Below, in pieces: positions 25,610 to 33,965 of a DNA stretch of 64,000 nt. This stretch comes from Pelagerythrobacter sp041912895 (lineage in GTDB: Bacteria > Pseudomonadota > Alphaproteobacteria > Sphingomonadales > Sphingomonadaceae). Position 1 is the first letter of the stretch. Each line of letters starts with the position of its first letter. The position numbers and the translations under genes were made by a program. The DNA is taken from positions 124,001-188,000 of the forward strand of contig NZ_JAYSGI010000004.1 in NCBI RefSeq assembly GCF_041912895.1, given 5' to 3'. Under the pieces are notes generated by a model. That model did no database searches, was not told the DNA's origin, and saw only the letters and a program-made list of their open reading frames with translations.

Positions 25610-26938
25610 ATGATCGATGCCACCGCAAATGCGCCCGAGGGCGCATCCGCCTCCACGCCGTATGCGCGGAAATCCTATCGCTATTTCGTGCTGGCGATCC
25701 TCACGCTCGTCTATGCGCTGAACTTCGTCGACCGCCAGTTGCTGGTGATCCTGCAGGAACAGATCAAGCTGGAGCTCGAACTGTCGGACACGCAGCTCGG
25801 CCTGCTGTCGGGCTTCGCCTTCGCGCTGTTCTACGTATCGTGCGGCATCCCGATCGCGCGCTGGGCCGATCGCGGCGTGCGGCGCAACATTATCGCGCTG
25901 GCGCTGACGGTGTGGAGCGGCATGACCGCGGTGAGCGGCTTGGCGCAGAACTACACCCACCTGCTGCTCGCGCGGATCGGCGTGGGCGTGGGTGAGGCGG
26001 GGGGCAGCCCGCCGTCGCATTCGATGATCTCCGACATGTTCGAGGAGAAGGAACGGGCGACCGCGCTCTCGATCTATTCGGTCGGCATCTACATCGGTAT
26101 TCTCACCGGCTTCGCGCTCGGCGGCTTCATCGCCGACGCATTCGGCTGGCGGACCGCGTTTTTCGTGGTTGGCCTGCCGGGGATCGCGGTGGCGATCTTC
26201 CTGCGCCTCGTTGTGCGCGAGCCGATCCGGGGCTGGTCGGAAAAGCGCGAGGCCGAAGCGGGCGATCCGCCGCCCTTCCTCGAGGTCATGCGCTTCCTGT
26301 GGTCGCGCCGCACCTTTCGCAATCTCGCGCTCGCCGGGAGCCTGCAGGCGACGGTGATCTACGGCGTCGGCAACTGGCTGCCGTCGTATTTCCTGCGCAA
26401 CCACGAGATCGGGCTGGCCGAACTGGGGGTGTGGATGGCGCTGACCGCCGGGTTCGGCGGCGGTGCGGGATCGTTCTTCGGCGGCTGGCTGGCCGACCGG
26501 CTGGGCCAGCGCGATCGGCGCTGGTACGTCTGGGGTTCGGCCATCCTGCTGCTGTCGATCACCCCCGTCCTGCTGGTCATGCTGACCACCGGCAACCTGA
26601 CGCTGGCACTGCTGCTGACGGGCCTGTTCCACTTCCTGTCGGCATCGTACCTCGGCCCCGCGCTGGCGGTTTCGCACGGCCTCGTCGGGCTGCGGATGCG
26701 CGCGCTGACCTCGGCGATATTCTTCTTCTTCATCAACCTGATCGGGCTCGGGTTGGGGCCGGTCATCGTCGGGATGATCAGCGATACGCTTGCCGCGAAC
26801 GGCGCCGAGGGCGCTCTGGCGACGGCGATGCTGCTGGTGGGCTGCGTTGCGTCGCTGTGGGGCGTGCTGCACTATCTGCTCGCCGCGCGGCATATTCGCG
26901 CCGATCTTGCTGCAAGCCCGACCGCGAGACCGGCATGA
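25610..26938 (+). CDS. Spinster-like MFS transporter
   Basis: A 442-residue major facilitator with about 12 membrane helices. The opening YFVLAILTLVYALNFVDRQ and the loop GWRTAFFVVGLPGIAVA are typical of the Spinster-like subgroup common in sphingomonad catabolic clusters. GEAGGSPPSHSMISDMF lies in the first half. It probably moves an organic acid or lipid-like product across the inner membrane; direction and substrate are unknown. GGGGAG precedes ATG 25610. The stop overlaps the next gene's start (ATGA). Confidence 0.88.
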   Translation: MIDATANAPEGASASTPYARKSYRYFVLAILTLVYALNFVDRQLLVILQEQIKLELELSDTQLGLLSGFAFALFYVSCGIPIARWADRGVRRNIIALALTVWSGMTAVSGLAQNYTHLLLARIGVGVGEAGGSPPSHSMISDMFEEKERATALSIYSVGIYIGILTGFALGGFIADAFGWRTAFFVVGLPGIAVAIFLRLVVREPIRGWSEKREAEAGDPPPFLEVMRFLWSRRTFRNLALAGSLQATVIYGVGNWLPSYFLRNHEIGLAELGVWMALTAGFGGGAGSFFGGWLADRLGQRDRRWYVWGSAILLLSITPVLLVMLTTGNLTLALLLTGLFHFLSASYLGPALAVSHGLVGLRMRALTSAIFFFFINLIGLGLGPVIVGMISDTLAANGAEGALATAMLLVGCVASLWGVLHYLLAARHIRADLAASPTARPA

Positions 26939-28524
26939 CGGTGAGGCGGGCTCTTCCCGTGCTCGCCGCGCTGCTGGTGGCGGGTTGCGTTTCCGGTGGC
27001 GGGTTGGCGAGCGGATCGGCCAGCGTGGCGGACACGCCGACCCGTGCCACGACGCCCGGCGGCAACTACATCACATGGCGCGAGCACCTCGTGGACGACG
27101 AGGGCGTCAACGGCGGGCTCGCGCTTCGCGGCGGCGACGGCTTGCAGATCGCCGATATCGATCGCGACGGGTTCATGGACATCGTCTCCGTCCATGAGGA
27201 TTCGCACCATTTGCGCATCGCCTTCGGCAGCGCGGACCCCGATCGCTGGGATCTGGTGACGGTGGCCTCGGGCGATGTGGTCGCCGCGATCGAGGATGTC
27301 GCGGTAGGCGATCTCGACGGCGATGGCTGGCCCGATCTCGTCGCCGCCAGCGAGGAAGCGCACCTCGCCTATTTCCACAACCCCGGCTCCTCCGCCGCAG
27401 CCCGCGAGGGTGGCTGGCGCAGCGCGATACCGCGGGTGACGCAAGGGCGCGGTTCGTGGCTGCGGGTGTTCGTCGCGGATATCGACGGAGACGGCCGGGC
27501 CGACGTGGTCGCGGCCAACAAGGGCGCGAGCGACATCGTCGACCCCTCGGCCCCGCGCGCCGACCGGACGACCTCGCTGTTCATGATCGCAGGCGATCCG
27601 CTGGATGGCGAGACGTGGCAGGAACAGGTGCTGTTCGCGCGCGACGTGCCCAATACCGCGATGCCGGTGGATATCGACGGAGACGGCGATCTCGACATCC
27701 TCGCCGCCGCGCGGCTCGACGAGCAGATGTACGTGCTCGAAAACAAGGGTGTTTCCGATACCGGAAGCGTGGAAATCGCGCCGCATCCGGTGGTTATCGG
27801 GGCGACCGGAAAAGATGCGCCCGGCTGCACCGTGTCATCCGGCGCCTTTCAGTCGCAGTTCCGCGATCTCGGTGGCGACGGCAGGCTCGATCTCGTCGTG
27901 GCCGTGACCGAGAAATGCGGCGATCCGCGCGCTCCCGGCGGGCTTCCGGCGCTGGCCTGGCTACGCCAGCCCACCACGCTCGACGGCACGTGGGATTATC
28001 ACCGCATCGGCGACATTCGGCCCGACGCGGTGATCGCGATCGAGCTCGCCGATATCGACGGAGACGGCGATCTCGATGCGGTTACCGGCGGCTATTCGGG
28101 GCTCAATATCTTGCGCGGCGGTTACACCCCGGCCACGCGCGAGGAAGACCATCCGCACGTTACGTCCGCCTCCACGGTGGGCCGCATCGCGTGGTTCGCC
28201 AACCCCGGCGATCCCGCCGGCGAATGGACCCGGCACGACATCTCGCGGCGGGTGCGCGGCATGTTCGACCAGTTCATCGCGCGCGACATGGATGGCGACG
28301 GCGATCTCGACCTCGTCGGCACGCGCGGCAACAGCGGCGCCTTCGACGGTGTGTTCTGGCTCGAGCAGGTGCGCTCGCCCCGGCCGGTCCGTTCGTTCCG
28401 GCCCGCCCGCGAGGACGAGAGCCGCGCGCTCCCCTTGCCGCCGGCGGACTGGATCGACCGCTACGAGCGCGACGCGACACTGGTGCCGCCGAACAAGCGC
28501 GGTGATCCTGCCGCCGGCAGCTGA
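26935..28524 (+). CDS. FG-GAP/VCBS-repeat lipoprotein of unknown function
   Basis: A 529-residue lipoprotein (lipobox LLVAGC) made of repeated beta-propeller-like blades. Each carries a calcium-binding-type loop: DIDRDGFMD, DLDGDGWPD, DIDGDGRAD, DIDGDGDLD twice, and DMDGDGDLD. Such folds mediate binding rather than catalysis, and no enzyme motif is visible. ATG 26935 overlaps the MFS stop by four bases, so it is translated with the transporter and probably belongs to the same uptake or hydrolysis system as the two esterase lipoproteins. Its partner or ligand is unknown. Confidence 0.85.
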   Translation: MTVRRALPVLAALLVAGCVSGGGLASGSASVADTPTRATTPGGNYITWREHLVDDEGVNGGLALRGGDGLQIADIDRDGFMDIVSVHEDSHHLRIAFGSADPDRWDLVTVASGDVVAAIEDVAVGDLDGDGWPDLVAASEEAHLAYFHNPGSSAAAREGGWRSAIPRVTQGRGSWLRVFVADIDGDGRADVVAANKGASDIVDPSAPRADRTTSLFMIAGDPLDGETWQEQVLFARDVPNTAMPVDIDGDGDLDILAAARLDEQMYVLENKGVSDTGSVEIAPHPVVIGATGKDAPGCTVSSGAFQSQFRDLGGDGRLDLVVAVTEKCGDPRAPGGLPALAWLRQPTTLDGTWDYHRIGDIRPDAVIAIELADIDGDGDLDAVTGGYSGLNILRGGYTPATREEDHPHVTSASTVGRIAWFANPGDPAGEWTRHDISRRVRGMFDQFIARDMDGDGDLDLVGTRGNSGAFDGVFWLEQVRSPRPVRSFRPAREDESRALPLPPADWIDRYERDATLVPPNKRGDPAAGS

Positions 28525-28546
28525 GCTGCCGCGATCCGTCGGGATC
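28515..28546. terminator. Two hairpins between convergent genes
   Basis: CGGCAGC (28515-28521) pairs with GCTGCCG (28525-28531) around a TGA loop that is the stop codon of the repeat lipoprotein gene. Just after it GATCC (28533-28537) pairs with GGATC (28542-28546). They occupy the junction between convergent transcripts and could stop both. No T-tract follows. Confidence 0.4.
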
Positions 28547-30584
28547 AGCCGGTGAACTGCGCCCCGGCGGCGGCTTTCGCCCGCAAGTGATCGCTGACCG
28601 GCAGGCCGTGCTTCTCGAGCCCGGCGACGACCGTATCAAACCCTACGGTGTCGGCCCAGAACATCGGGCCGCCGGTGTAGAGGGGCCAGCCGTAACCGTT
28701 GATCCACACGACATCGATGTCGCTGGCGCGCTGGGCCATTTTCTCCTCGAGGATTTTCGCCCCTTCGTTGACCATCGGGTAAAGCAGCCGCTCGCGGATT
28801 TCGTCCTTCGATATGTCGCGTTGCTCGTTGCCTTCCTTCGCGGCGAAATCGGCGATGATCGCCTTCACCTCGTCGGACGGCGTGCGGTTGCGCGCCTCGT
28901 CGTAGTCGTAGAAGCCCTTGCCCGCCTTCTGGCCAAAGCGGCCTGCGGCGCAGAGCGCTTCGCGCACGGTGGTGACTTTCGACGGATCGCGGTGCCAGCC
29001 GATGTCGATCCCGGCGAGATCGCCCATCTGGAACGGCCCCATCGGAAAGCCGAATTCGAGCAGGACGTCGTCGACGTCCCAATAATTCGCGCCTTCCATG
29101 ATGAGCTGGTTTGCCTGCTCCTGACGCTTGGAGAGCATGCGGTTGCCGATGAAGCCGGGGCACACGCCCGAAACGGCGGCGACCTTGCCGATCTTCTTCG
29201 CCAGCTTCATCGCGGTCGCCAGCACGTCGTCGCGCGTTTCGGCACCGCGCACGATTTCCAGCAGCTTCATCACGTTGGCGGGGCTGAAGAAATGCAGGCC
29301 AAGGACATAGCCGGGCCGCTGCGTCGCGGTCGCGATCTCGTCGATGTTGAGATAGCTGGTATTCGAGGCGAGGATCGCGCCCTGCTTCACCACTTCGTCG
29401 AGCTTGGCGAAGACCTGCTTCTTCACGTCCATCGATTCATAGACCGCCTCGATCACGAGGTCGCAATCGGCGAGATCGGCATAATCGAGCGTGGGCGTCA
29501 GCAGGCTCATCGCGGCTTCGACCTGATCGGCGGTCATCCGGCCGCGCTTGGCGGTGTTCTCGTAGTTCCGCCGCATCGTGGCGGCGCCGCGGTCGAGCGC
29601 GTCCTGCGCCATTTCGAGGATCGTGACGGGAATGCCGGCGGACAGGAAGTTCATCGCGATCCCGCCGCCCATCGTGCCGGCGCCGATCACACCCACCTTC
29701 TTCACCGGGATGAGCGGAGTGTCGGCGGGCACGTCGTCGATCTTGTTGGCGGCGCGTTCCGCGAAGAAATAATGCCGCATCGCTTTCGACTGCGTGCCGC
29801 CCATCAGCGAGGCGAACAGCTCGCGCTCTCTCTTCACGCCGTCGGCATAGGGCAGTTCGCCCGCCGCCTTGACCGCTGCGATCCCCGCGTTGGGGGCATC
29901 GAAGCCGCGCATCTTGCGCGCGTTCTTCTGGCGGAACTCGTCGAAGATCGCCGGGTTCTTCACGCCATCCCGGTTGGCGTCGCCGTCCGACGCGCGCGGC
30001 GCCGGCTGGCCGATCTTCGATCGGGCGAAGGCGACGGCGTCCGCCGCCAGGCTGTCCTCGCCGACGATTTCGTCGACCAGACCGATAGCCTGCGCCTTCT
30101 TCGCGGGAATCGGATCGCCGATCGCGACCAGCGGCAGCGCGGCTTCGGCGCCGACCAGCCGCGGCAATCGCTGGGTGCCCGCGGCACCGGGGATCAGGCC
30201 GAGCTTGACCTCGGGCAGCCCCAGCTTCGCGCTGGGCACCGCCACGCGGTAGTGGCAGGCAAGCGCCACCTCGCATCCGCCGCCCAGCGCTGTGCCGTGG
30301 ATCGCGGCGACCACCGGCTTGTCGCTCGCCTCCAGCCGGTCGAGAGCTTCGGGCAGGCTCGGCACTTGCGGCGGCTTGCCGAATTCGGTGATGTCGGCGC
30401 CCGCGAAGAACGTGCGCCCGTCGCACCGGATCACGACCGCCTCGATCGAATCGTCGCCGAGAGCCTCCTCGATGCCTGCGACGAGACCGGCGCGCACGGC
30501 CTGCCCGAGCGCGTTGACCGGCGGGTTATCGGACACGATGACGAGCACGTTCTCGTCGCGTTCGGTGCGGATGGGCGATGTCAT
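28545..30584 (-). CDS. Bifunctional enoyl-CoA hydratase / 3-hydroxyacyl-CoA dehydrogenase (FadB/FadJ type)
   Basis: A 679-residue MFE-1 enzyme. The N-terminal crotonase domain (about 1-190) has GRTFFAGADITEF, the oxyanion-hole segment GTALGGGCEVALA and LGLIPGAAGTQRLPRL. The NAD-binding domain starts at GVIGAGTMGGGIA near 300. SNTSYLNIDEIA, LGLHFFSPANVMKL and CPGFIGNRML belong to the dehydrogenase. It performs hydration and NAD-dependent oxidation in beta-oxidation. AAGGAGC precedes ATG 30584. It follows the beta-lactamase-fold gene by 11 bases in one operon. Confidence 0.93.
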   Translation of the reverse strand: MTSPIRTERDENVLVIVSDNPPVNALGQAVRAGLVAGIEEALGDDSIEAVVIRCDGRTFFAGADITEFGKPPQVPSLPEALDRLEASDKPVVAAIHGTALGGGCEVALACHYRVAVPSAKLGLPEVKLGLIPGAAGTQRLPRLVGAEAALPLVAIGDPIPAKKAQAIGLVDEIVGEDSLAADAVAFARSKIGQPAPRASDGDANRDGVKNPAIFDEFRQKNARKMRGFDAPNAGIAAVKAAGELPYADGVKRERELFASLMGGTQSKAMRHYFFAERAANKIDDVPADTPLIPVKKVGVIGAGTMGGGIAMNFLSAGIPVTILEMAQDALDRGAATMRRNYENTAKRGRMTADQVEAAMSLLTPTLDYADLADCDLVIEAVYESMDVKKQVFAKLDEVVKQGAILASNTSYLNIDEIATATQRPGYVLGLHFFSPANVMKLLEIVRGAETRDDVLATAMKLAKKIGKVAAVSGVCPGFIGNRMLSKRQEQANQLIMEGANYWDVDDVLLEFGFPMGPFQMGDLAGIDIGWHRDPSKVTTVREALCAAGRFGQKAGKGFYDYDEARNRTPSDEVKAIIADFAAKEGNEQRDISKDEIRERLLYPMVNEGAKILEEKMAQRASDIDVVWINGYGWPLYTGGPMFWADTVGFDTVVAGLEKHGLPVSDHLRAKAAAGAQFTG

Positions 30585-30595
30585 GGCAGGCTCCT

Positions 30596-31831
30596 TCAGG
30601 CGTTGCTGGCGGTCAGCGCGGAATAGATCAGCGTCTTGAGCTGGCGGCGGACCGGATACGTGGACGAGGGGTAGAGCTGGGTCATGAAGACGCAGGTGAT
30701 CCGCTCCACCGGATCGACGAAGAAGGCGGTCGAATAGGCGCCGCCCCAGTAGAATTCGCCCTTGCTCGCGGGCATCAGCGTCTTCGCCGGATCGACGACC
30801 GTCGCGAAGCCCAGACCGAACCCGGTTCCGGCGTTGTTGGCTTCGGAAAACAGGCTGCGGCTGATTTGGGTAAGGTCGACGCCGCCCGGCAGGTGATTGG
30901 CGGTCATGAAGTCCAGCGTCTTGGGCGCGACGATCCGCGCGCCGCCGAGCTCGCCCCTGTTCAGCAGCATCGTGCAGAACCGGTGGTAATCGGCGATCGT
31001 GCCGATCAGCCCGCCGCCGCTGCTGTCGAACGTACCTTCGCCAAGCAGGCGACTCTCGGCTGCCCGATCGACCAGTTTCGGCGGCTCGCCGGGGCGATAC
31101 GCGTAGGCATCCGCAAAGCGATCCGCCTGACCTTCGGCAACGCGAAAGCCGGTGTCCTTCATGCCGAGCGGTTCGAAGATGTGCTGGCGGAAATAGTCGC
31201 CCAGCCGCATGCCGGAAAGCCGCTCCACCGCGATCCCGAGCACGTCGGTGGAGACCGAGTAGTTCCAGCTCGTGCCGGGTTCGAACTCCAGCGGGAACTC
31301 GGTCAGCCGGGTGACATAGTCGTCGCTCGTCAGGTTCCCGCGCGCGAAATCGAACCCTACCTCGCGATAGGCGGCATCGACGCTGGTGCGGTTCTGGAAG
31401 CCGTAGGTCAGCCCCGACATGTGCGTGAGCAGGTCGACGAAGCGCATCGGCCGTCCGCGCCGGGTGGGGGCGAAGGGCACCGCGCCCCCGCCGCCGGCAT
31501 AGGCGCCGATCTCGGCGAACTCGGGAAGTACGCGCGCGACCGGATCGTCCACCGCGACCTTGCACTGTTCCACCAACTGCATGAACGCGATCGAGGTGAT
31601 CGGCTTGGTCATGCTGGCGATGCGGAACAGCGCATCCTCGCGCATCGCGGTGCCGTCGGCGCGGAGCGTGCCGAAGTGCGCGTAGTGCACCGGCACTCCA
31701 TCGCGTGCGACCAGGACTTGCGCGCTGGGCAAGCGCCCGCTGTCGATATACTGATCTTCCAGGAAGCCGTCGATCCGCGCCAGCCGCGCTGGATCGAAGC
31801 CGAGCCCGGCCGCATCCGCCAATTCGATCAT
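30596..31831 (-). CDS. Serine beta-lactamase-fold hydrolase (class C / family VIII esterase-like)
   Basis: A 411-residue protein. SxxK motif SMTK with Ser73 and Lys76. A tyrosine follows in WNYSVSTD (Tyr191), the position of the YxN/YxS motif. The strand motif near the C-terminus is KGEFYWGGAYST. No signal peptide is seen, so a cytoplasmic esterase or lactone/amide hydrolase is more likely than a periplasmic beta-lactamase. Co-transcription with the hydratase/dehydrogenase gene supports a catabolic hydrolase. GGGAGAG precedes ATG 31831. Confidence 0.87.
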   Translation of the reverse strand: MIELADAAGLGFDPARLARIDGFLEDQYIDSGRLPSAQVLVARDGVPVHYAHFGTLRADGTAMREDALFRIASMTKPITSIAFMQLVEQCKVAVDDPVARVLPEFAEIGAYAGGGGAVPFAPTRRGRPMRFVDLLTHMSGLTYGFQNRTSVDAAYREVGFDFARGNLTSDDYVTRLTEFPLEFEPGTSWNYSVSTDVLGIAVERLSGMRLGDYFRQHIFEPLGMKDTGFRVAEGQADRFADAYAYRPGEPPKLVDRAAESRLLGEGTFDSSGGGLIGTIADYHRFCTMLLNRGELGGARIVAPKTLDFMTANHLPGGVDLTQISRSLFSEANNAGTGFGLGFATVVDPAKTLMPASKGEFYWGGAYSTAFFVDPVERITCVFMTQLYPSSTYPVRRQLKTLIYSALTASNA

Positions 31832-31948
31832 GCTCTCTCCCGCATCGCTCCCGATCGGGCATACCTTTTTTTCTGACGGTTGAAAGTAGCGCATTCCGCG
31901 CGCTTTTGAAAACTCGTACCTGAATTTCAGAAAGTGGCCGGTTGCACC

Positions 31949-31976
31949 TTGCCACGGATGCCGCCTTCTGCATAAA
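31949..31976 (+). promoter_or_regulatory. Candidate promoter for the thiolase-head leader and ligase
   Basis: TTGCCA (31949-31954), 16 bases, then CATAAA (31971-31976) form a fair sigma-70-like pair about 50 bases before the leader ORF. A CTGAA-T-TTCAG palindrome at 31920-31930 lies upstream of it in the same AT-richer gap and might be an operator. Both assignments are by inspection only. Confidence 0.35.
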
Positions 31977-32024
31977 TTCCCGGCGATCAATCGCAAAAGC
32001 GAAACTTCGAGAGGATCTGCCCGA

Positions 32025-32141
32025 ATGCGCGACGCCGCCATCGTGTCCACCGCCCGCATGCCGCTCTTTCCGCCGCGGTTCGGAGCGGGGTCGACCGAAG
32101 CCTCAAGGCAGATCGTCGCCGGCTCGCTCGGAGGGCTTTGA
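32025..32141 (+). pseudogene. Thiolase-like N-terminal remnant acting as a leader ORF
   Basis: A 38-codon frame beginning MRDAAIVSTARMP. This is the usual opening of acetyl-CoA acetyltransferases/thiolases (MRDAAIVSTARTP-like), but after 13 residues similarity ends, and TGA follows at 32139. A purine-rich AGAGGA lies before the ATG. The TGA is only two bases from the ligase ATG (32144), so translation of this leader would couple to the ligase. It looks like a thiolase gene reduced to its 5' end by deletion. A chance match over 11 residues is the alternative. Confidence 0.55.
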
Positions 32142-32143
32142 CG

Positions 32144-33898
32144 ATGGCCACGAATGCGCCGGATCTCGCGTCCGCACTCGGCTGGAGTCCGCCCGAAGGA
32201 TGGCCCGCAATCTCGCGCGAGAAATGCCGCGAAATCCTCACGGCGCCGGGCCAGCCGTTCGAAATGGCGACGGTCGATATATGCGGTGTGCCGACCCGCA
32301 CGTGGAAGAACGCACCGCCGAACCTGCGCGCGATAGCTCTACTGGGGCAGACGCACGGCGAGCGCGAATTCACGATCTACGAGGACGAGCGCGTCACCTA
32401 CGACGCCTGGTTCCGCGCGGTGGCGGCGCTGGCGCACGAGTTTCGCGCGCGCGGCGTGGGCAAGGGCGACCGGGTGGCGGTGGCGATGCGCAACCTGCCC
32501 GAATGGCCGGTCGCGTTTTTCGCCGCGGTCACGATCGGCGCCATTGCCGTGCCGCTCAACGCCTGGTGGACGGGGCCGGAACTTGCTTACGGCCTGGCCA
32601 ACTCGGGCACGAGGCTGCTGGTGTGCGACGGCGGGCGGTGGGACCGGATCGCGCCGCACCGCGCCGAATGTCCCGACCTCGAGACGGTGCTCGTCGCACG
32701 CTGCGAAGGTGAGCCGGAGGGGGCCGAGCTGCTGGAAGGGGTAATCGGGACGCCGAAGGACTACGCCGCGCTGCCGCAAGCCGAACTGCCCGAGGCCGAG
32801 ATCGCCCCGGAGGACGATGCGACGATCTTCTACACCAGCGGCACCACCGGCTATCCCAAGGGTGCGCTCGGCACCCACCGCAATCTCACGACGAATATCA
32901 TGTCGAGCGGCTACAACGCCGCCTGCGCGGTGCTCCGCCGCGGCGAGGAAATCCCCGAACCCGCGCGCAAGGTCGGGTTGACGGTGATCCCGCTGTTCCA
33001 CGTCACCGCCTGTTCGGCCGGTTTGATGGGGAATATCGCGGCGGGCAACACGCTGATCTTCATGCACAAGTGGGACCCGGTGCAGGCGTTCGAGATCATC
33101 GAACGCGAGAAAGTCAACGCCACCGGCGGGGTGCCGACGATCGCCTGGCAGTTGATCGAGCACCCGGCGCGCAAGAACTACGATCTCTCCAGCATCGAAG
33201 CGATCGCCTATGGCGGCGCGCCCGCCGCGCCCGAGCTGGTGCGCAAGATCCGCGAAGTCTTCGGCGCGCTGCCCGGCAACGGCTGGGGCATGACCGAGAC
33301 GATGGCCACCGTCACCGGCCATTCGAGCGAGGACTACCTCAACCGCCCCGACAGCTGCGGGCCGCCGGTGGCCGTCGCGGACCTGAAGATCATGGACGAG
33401 GATGGCCGAACGGAAATGCCCGCCGGCGAAGTGGGCGAGCTGTGGGCGCGCGGGCCGATGGTGGTCAAGGGCTACTGGAACAATCCCGATGCCACGGCCG
33501 AAACCTTCATCGATGGCTGGGTCCGTACCGGCGACCTCGCCCGGCTGGACGAGGAAGGGTTCTGCTACATCGTCGACCGGGCGAAGGACATGATCATCCG
33601 CGGGGGCGAGAACATCTATTCATCCGAAGTGGAGAACGTGCTCTACGACCATCCGGCGGTCACCGACGCTGCGCTGATCGGCCTGCCGCACCTGCAACTG
33701 GGTGAGGAGCCGGCCGCGGTCGTCCACCTCGCGCCGGGTACCAGCGCCAGCGAGAGCGAACTGCAGGCCTGGGTGGCGGAGCGGCTGGCGAAGTTCAAGG
33801 TGCCGGTGCGGGTGGTATTCACCCAGGAAACCCTGCCGCGCAACGCCAACGGCAAGATACTCAAGAAAGATCTCGCCGCGCTGTTCGAGGGGGGATAG
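32144..33898 (+). CDS. AMP-dependent acyl-CoA ligase (second)
   Basis: A 584-residue ANL-superfamily ligase. P-loop FYTSGTTGYPKGALGTHRN near 228-246, GWGMTETMATVTG near 383-395, VRTGDLARLDEEGFCYIVDRAKDMII near 460-486, and the catalytic lysine in NANGKILKKDL. It converts an unknown acid to its CoA thioester in the cytoplasm. The N-terminal extension of about 70 residues (DLASALGWSPPEGWPAI) is longer than usual. GGAGGGC lies before ATG 32144. The gene is divergent from the hydrolase/hydratase operon and followed by a double TetR regulator. Confidence 0.9.
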   Translation: MATNAPDLASALGWSPPEGWPAISREKCREILTAPGQPFEMATVDICGVPTRTWKNAPPNLRAIALLGQTHGEREFTIYEDERVTYDAWFRAVAALAHEFRARGVGKGDRVAVAMRNLPEWPVAFFAAVTIGAIAVPLNAWWTGPELAYGLANSGTRLLVCDGGRWDRIAPHRAECPDLETVLVARCEGEPEGAELLEGVIGTPKDYAALPQAELPEAEIAPEDDATIFYTSGTTGYPKGALGTHRNLTTNIMSSGYNAACAVLRRGEEIPEPARKVGLTVIPLFHVTACSAGLMGNIAAGNTLIFMHKWDPVQAFEIIEREKVNATGGVPTIAWQLIEHPARKNYDLSSIEAIAYGGAPAAPELVRKIREVFGALPGNGWGMTETMATVTGHSSEDYLNRPDSCGPPVAVADLKIMDEDGRTEMPAGEVGELWARGPMVVKGYWNNPDATAETFIDGWVRTGDLARLDEEGFCYIVDRAKDMIIRGGENIYSSEVENVLYDHPAVTDAALIGLPHLQLGEEPAAVVHLAPGTSASESELQAWVAERLAKFKVPVRVVFTQETLPRNANGKILKKDLAALFEGG

Positions 33899-33965
33899 CT
33901 GCCCGGCCCGCCTTGGCACGTTCGCCTGGCCTGATGTAACGAACCTGAAATCCCGGGGGGAACCG

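Noticed and set aside
31935..31948. LacI-like site AGTGGCCGGTTGCA
   Set aside because: It matches only the right half of TGnAACCGGTTnCA and lacks the AA and the first T. It is outside the glycan locus, so probably chance.
28545..31973. A 1142-codon minus-strand frame fusing the beta-lactamase region to the hydratase/dehydrogenase
   Set aside because: Only the part from 30584 has family-like sequence. The upstream part is an out-of-frame reading of the hydrolase gene, which is intact in its own frame.
33920..33944. GTTCG/CGAAC inverted repeat before the double TetR gene
   Set aside because: Only five-base arms with a 15-base spacer, which is expected by chance in this composition.
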